DNA of 10,787 bases, from contig QLUB01000068.1 of assembly GCA_018725205.1 (NCBI GenBank), forward strand, positions 1-10,787, read 5' to 3'. Within the stretch, counting starts at the first letter, position 1. Each line of letters opens with the position of its first letter. The notes under the pieces are model-generated. The model ran no database searches and had not been told where the DNA came from. It worked only from the letters and a program-made list of their open reading frames with translations. Of the stretch, positions 1 through 6,172 are shown one piece after another. Made by a program: the position numbers and the translations under genes. Source of the DNA: a candidate division NPL-UPA2 bacterium. Lineage in GTDB: Bacteria > Bacillota > UBA994.

Positions 1-78
1 CAATGTAAGAGGCAAGAGGTAGACGATCAAAAATCAAAAACAAAAATTATAAACTTAGCGCCGACTAACGGCAAATGA
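1..78 (+). CDS. Possible 3' end of an upstream gene (partial)
   Basis: Frame 1 is open from the window edge to a TGA at 76-78, giving a lysine-rich tail that ends in INLAPTNGK. The other two forward frames hit stops within the first 20 or so bases. A small terminator hairpin begins three bases after this stop, which is where one would expect it behind a real gene. Only about 25 codons are visible, so this could be chance. No function can be assigned. Confidence 0.25.
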   Translation, partial: QCKRQEVDDQKSKTKIINLAPTNGK

Positions 79-81
79 CGA

Positions 82-111
82 GCGACCAGCAAGAGATGGT
101 CGCTTTTGTTT
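82..111 (+). terminator. Rho-independent terminator, rightward
   Basis: A 7-bp stem GCGACCA (82-88) pairs with TGGTCGC (97-103) around an 8-base loop, followed by TTTTGTTT. The T-rich side makes it a rightward terminator for whatever gene lies left of the window. It also sits just past the leftward regulator's stop at 114, but the leftward side has no T tract, so it serves that gene poorly if at all. A third copy of TGGTCGC lies inside the regulator's last codons (119-125). Confidence 0.55.
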
Positions 112-113
112 AT

Positions 114-794
114 TCACTGGTCGCGCAGTTCTAGTAGTTTGCTTTGGTCAAGGATGCTAATAGTGCGCTTGTTGCAGGAGATAATCCCACCTCGCTGCAT
201 TTTCTTTAACTCCCTAGATAGAGTGGGTCTGGATACGTTCAGCTGTTCGGCCAGCGACTTTTTGGAAAATAGCAGCGTGATGGTGCTACTCTTCTGTCGT
301 CCTTGCTCCATTGTCAGAAAATGGGCTATTTTTGCGCCAACTGACCGCAATGAGAACAATTCTATGGCATTACTAAGGGCTAAAGCCCTGTTCGAAACCG
401 ACTCGAGAAACTTAAGCATTAGCATGTTGTCGCGGGCAAATAGCTTTAGCAGCTCCGTCTTGTTTATTAGCCACACATGGCTGTTTTCGCAGGCCGATAC
501 TGTGGAAGGGTAGCAATCGATTGCCGCAAATATGGACGCATCGGCAATCAGGTCGTACGGAAACCGCCTGCTCACGGTGATCACCTTGCCAGACGCCAGC
601 AGCTTTTGGGCGTCAACAGCCCCTCTCAGGATGATCCCTAAGGTATCAACTGGGCGTAGAGGCGAAAAAATCACCTCGTTCCGCTTGTAGCTCTTAATAT
701 TAAAGGCAATACCCTTTAAGAGCTTCTCCACGTCGCCTGCTGACAAGTGATTAAACAGGCTACACTTGTTAAGTTGCGAGAGCATGCTGTTCAC
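114..794 (-). CDS. Crp/Fnr-family transcriptional regulator
   Basis: This is a 226-residue cytosolic DNA-binding regulator. Residues 1 to about 130 form the cyclic-nucleotide-binding-type beta-barrel, with a family-typical start (NKCSLFNHLS) and the effector-domain segment LGIILRGAVDAQKLLASGK. A dimerisation helix follows. The C-terminal winged helix-turn-helix is at about 176-198, with FSKKSLAEQLNVSRPTLSREL as its core. GTG at 794 was chosen because AGAGGGGG lies 7 bases upstream and the length fits the family. An ATG three codons later is also possible. The in-frame ATG at 914 would lie upstream of the predicted transcription start, so it is rejected. There is no N-terminal FNR-type four-cysteine cluster and no CooA-type heme-ligand pattern around residues 75-77, so the effector is unknown. 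Cys11, Cys94 and Cys102 are present. The gene is divergent from the seven-gene operon, which suggests that it controls that operon and itself. Its base composition looks more AT-rich than its neighbours. Confidence 0.9.
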   Translation of the reverse strand: MNSMLSQLNKCSLFNHLSAGDVEKLLKGIAFNIKSYKRNEVIFSPLRPVDTLGIILRGAVDAQKLLASGKVITVSRRFPYDLIADASIFAAIDCYPSTVSACENSHVWLINKTELLKLFARDNMLMLKFLESVSNRALALSNAIELFSLRSVGAKIAHFLTMEQGRQKSSTITLLFSKKSLAEQLNVSRPTLSRELKKMQRGGIISCNKRTISILDQSKLLELRDQ

Positions 795-842
795 AGCCGA
801 ACCCCCTCTAAAGTTATGTGTGTAGATAAAGAAAAAGTGTAA

Positions 843-866
843 CCCCAGATACTTTTTTATCAGGGG
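843..866. promoter_or_regulatory. Inverted repeat, candidate operator in the divergent region
   Basis: CCCCAGATA (843-851) is mirrored by TATCAGGGG (858-866) across a 6-base T-rich spacer. Eight of nine positions pair, with one A-A mismatch. The two-fold symmetry and central location between the divergent regulator and the operon suit a dimeric repressor or activator, the obvious candidate being the Crp/Fnr protein encoded next door. It overlaps where the rightward -35 would be and falls in the 5' leader of the regulator mRNA. It matches neither the E. coli CRP site (TGTGA-N6-TCACA) nor the FNR site (TTGAT-N4-ATCAA). A hairpin role in the leftward leader is an alternative. Confidence 0.45.
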
Positions 867-875
867 AAGTAACTG

Positions 876-881
876 TATAAT
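876..881 (+). promoter_or_regulatory. Candidate -10 box for the seven-gene operon
   Basis: A perfect TATAAT lies 49 bases before the first operon ATG. At 16 to 18 bases upstream there is only a T run, not a TTGACA-like hexamer. A strong -10 with a poor -35 overlapped by an inverted repeat suggests regulation by a bound protein. The predicted transcription start is near 888, which puts the Fur-like box at 894-912 inside the untranslated leader. Confidence 0.5.
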
Positions 882-884
882 TGA

Positions 885-914
885 ATCATAGATGAACATG
901 ATTATCATTGTCAA
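885..914 (-). promoter_or_regulatory. Sigma-70/SigA-type promoter for the Crp/Fnr gene
   Basis: Read leftward, TTGACA (914-909) is followed after 18 bases by TATGAT (890-885). This predicts a start near 878 and an 84-base leader before the GTG at 794. It is back-to-back with the rightward -10 at 876-881, so the two promoters probably compete for polymerase or are co-regulated. Confidence 0.6.
894..912. promoter_or_regulatory. Fur-family box-like element
   Basis: The 19 bases match the classical Fur box GATAATGATAATCATTATC at 15 positions, with differences at 3, 4, 10 and 17. The core ATGATTATCAT is a perfect palindrome about a central T. The element lies in the spacer and -35 of the leftward promoter, and between the predicted rightward start and the operon ribosome binding site. 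A bound Fur, Zur or PerR-like repressor could block both directions. It could also be a chance product of AT-rich promoter DNA. The metal cannot be told from the site. Confidence 0.45.
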
Positions 915-930
915 CGAAGGAGATTAAAAT

Positions 931-1632
931 ATGCGTTTGGTAATTGTGGCTGGACCTCCGGCAACGGGAAAGACGTCGGTGATGCTGCACACCCTGCGGC
1001 ACATCTTGACGGACAAGATTCGCGTCGCGGTGTGCAAAATTGACTGTCTTGAAACCTCGGATCACAGCACGTATCGGCGCCTAAGTCTACCGGTAATGGT
1101 CGGTCTAAGCGATTACATTTGTCCCGATCATTTCTATGTGTCCAATCTAGAGGAGATTTTCGCCTGGGGGGAAAAGCAGCAAGCCGAAATCTTAGTGGTG
1201 GAAACGGCCGGCCTATGTCACCGTTGTGCGCCGGGCATTAAGGGGTGTCTATCCATCTGTGTGGTAGATAACTTAAGCGGCATTGATACGCCCAAGAAAG
1301 TTGGCCCTGTCTTGACAACTGCAGATGTGGTTGTGGTAACAAAAGGCGACATCGTTTCTCAAGCCGAGCGCGAAGTGTTCCGCAGGAGAATCGAAATGGT
1401 TAACCCTGCTGCCCATGTGCTCGAGATTAACGGTTTGACCGGACAGGGGGCCCTACGCTTAAAGAAAGTAGTGCTGGCTAGCCCTTCCATAGAAGGGGTT
1501 GAAGGGCGGGAACTGCGCTACCCAATGCCTTCTGCGGTTTGCTCCTATTGTAATGGCGAGACAGTTATCGGCAGCCGCTACCAGATGGGGAATGTGAAGA
1601 AAATCGTCTACAGGGAGGTCAGCAATGATTAG
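931..1632 (+). CDS. Cysteine-rich G3E-type P-loop GTPase (HypB/UreG/CobW-like)
   Basis: This 233-residue cytosolic nucleotide-binding protein is the first gene of the operon, with AAGGAG at 917-922 setting the ATG. The P-loop GPPATGKT is at residues 8-15. ETAGLC at 91-96 takes the place of the switch-II segment of G3E proteins (compare ESGG in UreG and ETTG in CobW). TKGD at 137-140 is a G4-like (N/T)KxD motif. These point to the metallochaperone GTPases that drive metal or cofactor insertion. It has many cysteines: C35, C39, C64, the CxxC-x6-CxxxC group C96/C99/C106/C110, and a C-terminal CxxC (C204/C207), which suggests metal or Fe-S binding. It lacks the His-rich N-terminus of many HypB proteins. 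No hydrogenase or urease genes are nearby, so it is not called hypB or ureG. The real partner is unknown. Confidence 0.75.
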   Translation: MRLVIVAGPPATGKTSVMLHTLRHILTDKIRVAVCKIDCLETSDHSTYRRLSLPVMVGLSDYICPDHFYVSNLEEIFAWGEKQQAEILVVETAGLCHRCAPGIKGCLSICVVDNLSGIDTPKKVGPVLTTADVVVVTKGDIVSQAEREVFRRRIEMVNPAAHVLEINGLTGQGALRLKKVVLASPSIEGVEGRELRYPMPSAVCSYCNGETVIGSRYQMGNVKKIVYREVSND

Positions 1633-2431
1633 GAAAATAGCTGTCTTAGGCGGCATCACTAAGAGCGGCGTGAGGGAAACCCTGCGCATGGTAGAGATCT
1701 ACCCTGGGGAGATTGTGGCCGTAGTCGGGCCCACTGGTTCCGGGAAAAGTCAGCTGATTTCGGACATCGAGTACTGGGCCGATGGGGATACCCCTTCGCG
1801 GCGGCAGATTCAGATCAACGACCAGGTGCCAGCAGAATTCGCGGTAGAAACTAGCTTACGCAGACTGGTCGCCGAGATATCCCAGAACATGAACTTTGTC
1901 ATCGATATGTCAGTGCGGGACTTCTTGCTCTTACATGCGGAAAGCCGTCACATTGAAAATGCTCTCGAGGTCGCAAAAGCGGTGGTTGATTGTGCTAATC
2001 AGCTAACTGGCGAGCCTTTAATGATGGATGACAGCCTGACGGCGTTGAGTGGAGGTCAGTCGCGCGCTTTGATGGTTGCCGACGTCGCGCTTTTAAGTAA
2101 CGCCCCGATTGTGTTGGTCGACGAGATTGAGAATGCTGGCATCAACCGCTTAAGTGCCTTGCGCCTGCTGGCGGGGCGGGGGAAAGTAGTATTAGTTGTC
2201 ACCCATGACCCCTTGCTAGCGCTGCTAGCTGACAAAAGAATAGTTATGCAAAATGGGGGGATGGCCAAGTTGTTGACTGCAAGTCCCAGTGAAAAGGCTC
2301 TTGCCGGCCGCTTGCAGAAAATAGACGCGGTGTTATGCGAATTGCGGGAGCGTATCCGCCTAGGGGGCGAACTGACACCGGAAGCAATCAAGGAGGTGAC
2401 CTGGCCAGATGCCCAGCGTGTTTCTGCATAG
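1625..2431 (+). CDS. ABC-type ATPase without an adjacent cognate permease
   Basis: This is a 268-residue ABC ATPase. Walker A GPTGSGKS is at residues 35-42, a Q-loop glutamine at about 87, the signature LSGGQ at 141-145, Walker B IVLVDE at 162-167 and the switch histidine H194 in VTHD. The D-loop region reads IENAG instead of the usual SALD. After the H-loop there is an extra helical tail of about 60 residues (for example KIDAVLCELRERIRLGG). The ATG overlaps the preceding stop region by 8 bases, and GGGAGG stands 6 bases upstream. The operon has another ATPase that fits the importer better, and this one lies between the GTPase and a protein without a signal peptide. It may therefore work in the cytosol, as SufC-like or other non-transport ABC ATPases do. 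It could also energise a permease encoded elsewhere. Confidence 0.8.
   Translation: MIRKIAVLGGITKSGVRETLRMVEIYPGEIVAVVGPTGSGKSQLISDIEYWADGDTPSRRQIQINDQVPAEFAVETSLRRLVAEISQNMNFVIDMSVRDFLLLHAESRHIENALEVAKAVVDCANQLTGEPLMMDDSLTALSGGQSRALMVADVALLSNAPIVLVDEIENAGINRLSALRLLAGRGKVVLVVTHDPLLALLADKRIVMQNGGMAKLLTASPSEKALAGRLQKIDAVLCELRERIRLGGELTPEAIKEVTWPDAQRVSA
2390..2399 (+). promoter_or_regulatory. Extended Shine-Dalgarno inside the ATPase gene
   Basis: AAGGAGGTGA is a ten-base perfect complement to the 16S rRNA tail. It lies within the end of the ATPase gene and 9 bases before the ATG at 2409. It decides the start of the downstream binding protein and suggests strong independent initiation there as well as translational coupling. 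Confidence 0.7.
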
Positions 2432-3290
2432 TCCACTAAACATCAATCTTTCTCTCGCCGATATGCTTAGGACCGCTGTAGGTGAGATAGGCCAAAAACA
2501 CCACACGACAGTTCGGGTAAAGGCCGTAACTTGCCATCAGCGCGAAGACGGACAGTTGCCCTTAGCCATAGACGAGATAGACGATATGGTGATCACCTAC
2601 GGCAGTGATTTAGCTGCACTTACCAAGCACGAGCGGCGAGAGTGGTTGCGTCCATGTGCGGGGCAATTCCCATTGCGCGAGGAATTATCAGCGAGGGGAT
2701 TTGAGGACCCGCAGGGCTATTTTCACCCGATTTTTTTGATTCCGTTGCTTATAATCTATAACCAAAAACTCGTCCCCGCAAACAATGCGCCGCAAAAATG
2801 GGAAGATTTGCTAGACGAGAAGTGGCGCGGGCAGATACTGTTTCCCGAGCGGCATCTCCCTGCCAGCAGGGCGCTCTTGGCTCTGATGCAGGACTTGTTT
2901 CCGGATCGTTATGCCGATTTCTTGAAGCACATCGTATTTCGAGGGTCCCCGGTCGACGTAAAAAATGCTGTGGACGAGGGGCAATACCCCGTGGGGGTCA
3001 ACAAAGTGTCGTTCGCCCGCTTTTCTCGGCACAAAAACTTAGCGATGGTCTGGCCAAGCGAAGGGGCATTTGGTCTGCCCAACATCATGCTCTGGCGCGT
3101 GGGAACAGACGAGGCGTTACTAGATGTGGGCCACTTTTTGCGGTCTGCCCCCCTGCAAGAGTTTTTCTTAAGAAACGGGTACATTCCTGTTTCTGCGGAA
3201 GTCCCCATGTTGCCTGAAGCTGAGATAAACAATTGTCGTTTGTTTTGGAAGGGGTGGGACTGGTTTTTAAAAATGAAAGGAGACGTTTAA
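2409..3290 (+). CDS. Substrate-binding-protein fold, apparently cytosolic (AfuA/PotD-like)
   Basis: The 293-residue product resembles the iron(III)/polyamine-type binding proteins of ABC importers. The hinge-region segment APQKWEDLLDEKWRGQI corresponds to the familiar TWDDLLDPKWKGKI, and it is followed by LLALMQDLFPD and a C-terminal lobe with YPVGVNKVSFARF and EGAFGLPNIM. The N-terminus (MPSVFLHSPLNINLS) has no basic start with a hydrophobic core and no lipobox cysteine, so no export signal is visible. Upstream in this frame there is only the ATPase gene, and the strong SD at 2390-2399 fixes the ATG. The first 23 bases overlap the ATPase gene, and its stop shares an A with the next ATG (TAATG). 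It is inferred to be an intracellular ligand or metal-complex binder that works with the GTPase and ATPase. An export-defective relic is the alternative, though the intact frame argues against it. Confidence 0.7.
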   Translation: MPSVFLHSPLNINLSLADMLRTAVGEIGQKHHTTVRVKAVTCHQREDGQLPLAIDEIDDMVITYGSDLAALTKHERREWLRPCAGQFPLREELSARGFEDPQGYFHPIFLIPLLIIYNQKLVPANNAPQKWEDLLDEKWRGQILFPERHLPASRALLALMQDLFPDRYADFLKHIVFRGSPVDVKNAVDEGQYPVGVNKVSFARFSRHKNLAMVWPSEGAFGLPNIMLWRVGTDEALLDVGHFLRSAPLQEFFLRNGYIPVSAEVPMLPEAEINNCRLFWKGWDWFLKMKGDV

Positions 3291-4642
3291 TGATGCAGAA
3301 CAAGTGGTTGGTCAAGGCGTGCGCTCTACTTATGGCGGTGATGATGCTGGGTGTAATGGGCGGCGAAGTGAATGTAGCTGCGAGCCGCGCCATTAATGTG
3401 CGCGTAGACAATCGACCGATTACCTTTGACGTTAATCCGCAGATAGTCAGAGGACGGGTGATGGTGCCGGTGCGTGCGATTGTCGAGGCGATGGGAGCAG
3501 TCGTAGGCTGGGATGAAGAGGCGCGCACTGTATCCATAACTAGAGGCGAAACTACGGTATCGCTTACCATCGGGGCGCTCGCTGCGCGTCGTAACGGTCG
3601 GGCTGTCGAGCTGGACGTACCAGCCTTTATTGCTAACGGGCGGACGCTGGTGCCGTTGCGCTTTATCAGCGAAACGCTGCAGTATGGTGTTACTTGGGAT
3701 GAGAGCCGTATGCGAGTTTCCATTATAAGCAGGCTAGAGCGACTAAACTTGCTTGGGCCGATAGCTCCGCTTACGTTCCCATTTTTCCGCCTGCGTGACG
3801 AACAAGCTGCCAGCCCGATCGCGAGGGAAGCTCAGGTGCATATCGCGCGCACTGTCGACATGCTGCGAGCGCAAGCAATAACGGGTGATATGCACTTTGC
3901 TGCTTTGCCGACTTATGTAGCGGCTAACCTCTACAATCGAGGAGTCAACCTGAGGCTAGTCAACGTGGCCGTCTGGGGTAACCTCTACGTAGTTGGCGTC
4001 GAAGGCATCCCCGTGCGGTCGATGGAAGATCTTAGGGGGCGACGCATCGTTATCCCATCGCGTGGCGATACTCCCGATCTGGTATTTCGTTTCCTAGCGG
4101 CAGGCAAAGGGCTAGACCTTGCTCGCGACCTGCAGATAGATTATGTTCCTTCACCTATGGAGGCGGCTGGGCTGCTAGCGACGGGGCGGGCTGATTTAGC
4201 AGTCCTGTCGGAGCCTGCCGCCACTTCAGCCGTAATGAGCGCGCAACAACAAGGGAGACGTTTAGCGCGGCTGATCACGTTACGCAAAATTTGGGGCGAA
4301 GTGACAGGGTCTCCGGAGCGCATTCCGCAAGCCGGCATCGTGGCACTTCCGGCCGTAGTAGACCGCAACGACTTAATTCAAGCGTTTAGCGATGCGTACA
4401 CACAAGCCGCGCTGTGGGCTACCGCTAACCCAAGTGACATGGGCGCGTTAGCCGCACGTGGCATCGAAGGCTTGCAGGCCCCGGCTGCCGCCAGTGCTCT
4501 GCAGTTCTCTGAATTTAGAGTTGTGCCGGCGCGAGAAGTCCGTGCAGAGCTAGAGCGTTATTTCCTCACCTTGCAGCAGATGAACCCAGACATTATTGGC
4601 GGGAGATTGCCGGATGAACGTTTCTATTGGCAGCCAGATTAA
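3290..4642 (+). CDS. Secreted NMT1/SsuA-like binding protein with a copper amine oxidase-type N domain
   Basis: The 450-residue product is the extracellular binding component of the importer. Residues 1-31 are a Sec signal peptide with a hydrophobic core (ALLMAVMMLGVMGG) and likely cleavage after VAA. Residues of about 33-147 form a copper amine oxidase N-terminal-type domain with its two typical repeats, RVMVPVRAIVEAMGAVVGWD and RTLVPLRFISETLQYGVTWD. This domain is a wall or surface stalk in Firmicutes and does not itself imply copper. From about 150 to the end is an NMT1/THI5/SsuA-type two-lobed binding domain (LLGPIAPLTF, MEDLRGRRIVIPS, ADLAVLSEP). Proteins of this type bind nitrate, sulfonates, taurine, pyrimidine precursors and similar small ligands. 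The ATG at 3290 has AAAGGAG 7 bases upstream; an adjacent ATG at 3293 is equivalent. An earlier ATG at 3233 lies inside the previous gene and would spoil the signal peptide. Confidence 0.85.
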   Translation: MMQNKWLVKACALLMAVMMLGVMGGEVNVAASRAINVRVDNRPITFDVNPQIVRGRVMVPVRAIVEAMGAVVGWDEEARTVSITRGETTVSLTIGALAARRNGRAVELDVPAFIANGRTLVPLRFISETLQYGVTWDESRMRVSIISRLERLNLLGPIAPLTFPFFRLRDEQAASPIAREAQVHIARTVDMLRAQAITGDMHFAALPTYVAANLYNRGVNLRLVNVAVWGNLYVVGVEGIPVRSMEDLRGRRIVIPSRGDTPDLVFRFLAAGKGLDLARDLQIDYVPSPMEAAGLLATGRADLAVLSEPAATSAVMSAQQQGRRLARLITLRKIWGEVTGSPERIPQAGIVALPAVVDRNDLIQAFSDAYTQAALWATANPSDMGALAARGIEGLQAPAAASALQFSEFRVVPAREVRAELERYFLTLQQMNPDIIGGRLPDERFYWQPD

Positions 4643-5399
4643 ACCCTTCTACCTTGTCGGGGGTGTATGTATCCTGCTAGCGTGGGAGCTTGTGGCAGTT
4701 AGGACGACCGGTGCCGTGCCTAGGCTCCGCGCGGTCGGCGAGAGCCTACTAATTCTCGCAGAGACCGGTGAGCTATGGCGGCAATTGGCGGTGTCCTTAC
4801 ACAGATCGTTAACGGGGCTGACTATCGGCGCGGCGCTAGGTTTTATCAGTGGCGCCGCCGCAGGCTTCTGTAAACCGGTTTACTATTTGCTTAAGCCCTT
4901 GATCGGAACCTTGCTTAGTTCCCCGGCTGTTGTAGTGGTTATGCTGGCCATGGTATGGTTCGGCGTAGGCTCTTCCATGGCTATCTTTATCACTGCCCTC
5001 TTTACAGTGCCCATTATGTATGTCAGCGTTGTAGAAGGAATGGAGTTAATAGACGCAGATCTCCTAGAAATGGCGGCTGTCTACCGGCTTTCAAGGTGGA
5101 ACCTGTGGTGGAGCATTTACCTGCCTGCGCTTGCAACTGCCATTTTAACGGGCTTTGCCTTCGCCGCAGGCACGGCTTTCCGTAAGACTGTCATGGCTGA
5201 ACTCCTGGGCAGCAACGATGGCATTGGGTTCGCCATGGCCATGACGCGGTTCAACTTAGACGCAGCGCGACTTTTCGCTTGGGTGGCAGTCTGCCTCGTA
5301 GTAGCAGGGGTCTTAGATTTTGTACTTGTCAGTCCTGTGGCGCGGTACTTGCAGAGATGGCGCACTGTGAGCAGTGATGCAGGTGTGGTGCATGAATAA
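4614..5399 (+). CDS. ABC importer permease, SsuC/TauC type (first)
   Basis: This 261-residue inner-membrane protein has about six hydrophobic spans, among them FYLVGGVCILLAWELVAV near the start, LLSSPAVVVVMLAMVWFGVG, AIFITALFTVPIMYVSVV and LFAWVAVCLVVAGVLDFVLV. The cytoplasmic coupling loop that docks on the ATPase is LLEMAAVYRLSRWNLWW, an EAA-type motif with Arg where the classical Gly stands. The start ATG at 4614 has GGGAG 8 bases upstream and overlaps the binding-protein gene by 29 bases. A further upstream ATG at 4596 lacks a comparable site. It probably forms a heterodimer with the next gene product, because both permeases are encoded side by side. Confidence 0.88.
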   Translation: MNVSIGSQIKPFYLVGGVCILLAWELVAVRTTGAVPRLRAVGESLLILAETGELWRQLAVSLHRSLTGLTIGAALGFISGAAAGFCKPVYYLLKPLIGTLLSSPAVVVVMLAMVWFGVGSSMAIFITALFTVPIMYVSVVEGMELIDADLLEMAAVYRLSRWNLWWSIYLPALATAILTGFAFAAGTAFRKTVMAELLGSNDGIGFAMAMTRFNLDAARLFAWVAVCLVVAGVLDFVLVSPVARYLQRWRTVSSDAGVVHE

Positions 5400-6168
5400 C
5401 CGGTTGAAGCCACGGGGAGTCGCACCGCTCCTTTGGATGGTTACAGGCATAGTAGTGTTCGCGCTTGCTTGGCAGGCGATGTCCCAAGTTTACGGCCCGC
5501 TGCTTGTAGCTACGCCTGCTGAGACGCTAGAGGCTACCGTCCACCTGTTTACTTCGCCCCCTGCCGCAGCCGCTTTCTCTCGGACGCTCGGGAGAGTCCT
5601 GCTCGCCCTAGGGCTGCAAATCATGGCGGGCCTAGCGGTTGGGATGCTAGCCGGCTTTTATCCATGGATAGAGGATCTGCTGAAGCCCGCGATCAGCATT
5701 TTGGTCGCTGTCCCCCCGGTGGCATTAGCTCTATTCGTAATATTTGTGTTTGGCGGCGGTGAGCGTCAGGTAGTGGCGGCAGCCGTAGCCTTAGGGTTTC
5801 CTTTGCTCTATAACGGGGCCGTTACTGCCGTGCGATCGGTAGACGTGGACTTGTTAGAAATGCTGCGGGTTTTTCGCGTGCCGCGGGCCACGCAGTTGTT
5901 AGCCGCATATGTACCGGCAACGGTGCATTCTTTGTTGCCTAGTATCCTGCTTGCAGCAGGGCTAACGGTGCGGCTCATGATCATGGCAGAAGTCATTGTG
6001 GGTGTCGACAGAGGGATTGGGCAGGCCTTAAGCCAGGCGCGGGTACATATGGCGACAGCAGAAATCTTCGCTTGGATGCTGATGATGGCCACTACCGTGC
6101 TTTTGATTGAGGGAGTTATGCTTTACTTGGTCAAAAGCCATGTGCTGGCGTGGCAAGCGAGGAGGTAG
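5392..6168 (+). CDS. ABC importer permease, SsuC/TauC type (second)
   Basis: This 258-residue integral membrane protein is homologous in layout to the preceding permease but clearly different in sequence. It opens with a span LLWMVTGIVVFALAWQAM. It has GLAVGMLAGFYPWIEDLLKP, then the coupling loop LLEMLRVFRVPRATQLL, again with Arg in the EAA glycine position, and a final span near MLMMATTVLLIEGVMLYLV. The ATG at 5392 overlaps the upstream stop (ATGAATAA) by 8 bases, with a modest AGGTG 6 bases before it. A GTG/ATG pair at 5374/5377 is an alternative start adding six residues. Systems of the Ssu/Tau class usually use one permease as a homodimer, so two in one operon point to an asymmetric channel. 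Confidence 0.88.
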   Translation: MNNRLKPRGVAPLLWMVTGIVVFALAWQAMSQVYGPLLVATPAETLEATVHLFTSPPAAAAFSRTLGRVLLALGLQIMAGLAVGMLAGFYPWIEDLLKPAISILVAVPPVALALFVIFVFGGGERQVVAAAVALGFPLLYNGAVTAVRSVDVDLLEMLRVFRVPRATQLLAAYVPATVHSLLPSILLAAGLTVRLMIMAEVIVGVDRGIGQALSQARVHMATAEIFAWMLMMATTVLLIEGVMLYLVKSHVLAWQARR

Positions 6169-6172
6169 GCGC

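Noticed and set aside
106..513. Rightward 135-residue open frame
   Set aside because: It is antisense to the Crp/Fnr gene, whose domains are clear.
114..794. Idea that the regulator is a CooA-type CO sensor or an Fe-S FNR
   Set aside because: There is no Cys/His heme-ligand pattern at about residues 75-77 and no N-terminal cluster of closely spaced cysteines.
795..914. Extension of the Crp/Fnr gene to the ATG at 914
   Set aside because: That ATG lies upstream of the predicted transcription start (near 878). The added residues are hydrophobic and unlike the family, and GTG 794 has a well-spaced AGAGGGGG.
3233..3289. Upstream start of the secreted binding protein
   Set aside because: It would place 19 polar or charged residues ahead of a good signal peptide, while ATG 3290 has AAAGGAG at proper spacing.
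3085..3723. Leftward 212-residue open frame
   Set aside because: It is a shadow of two strongly supported rightward genes, low-complexity Ser/Thr/Arg-rich, with no ribosome binding site or recognisable domain.
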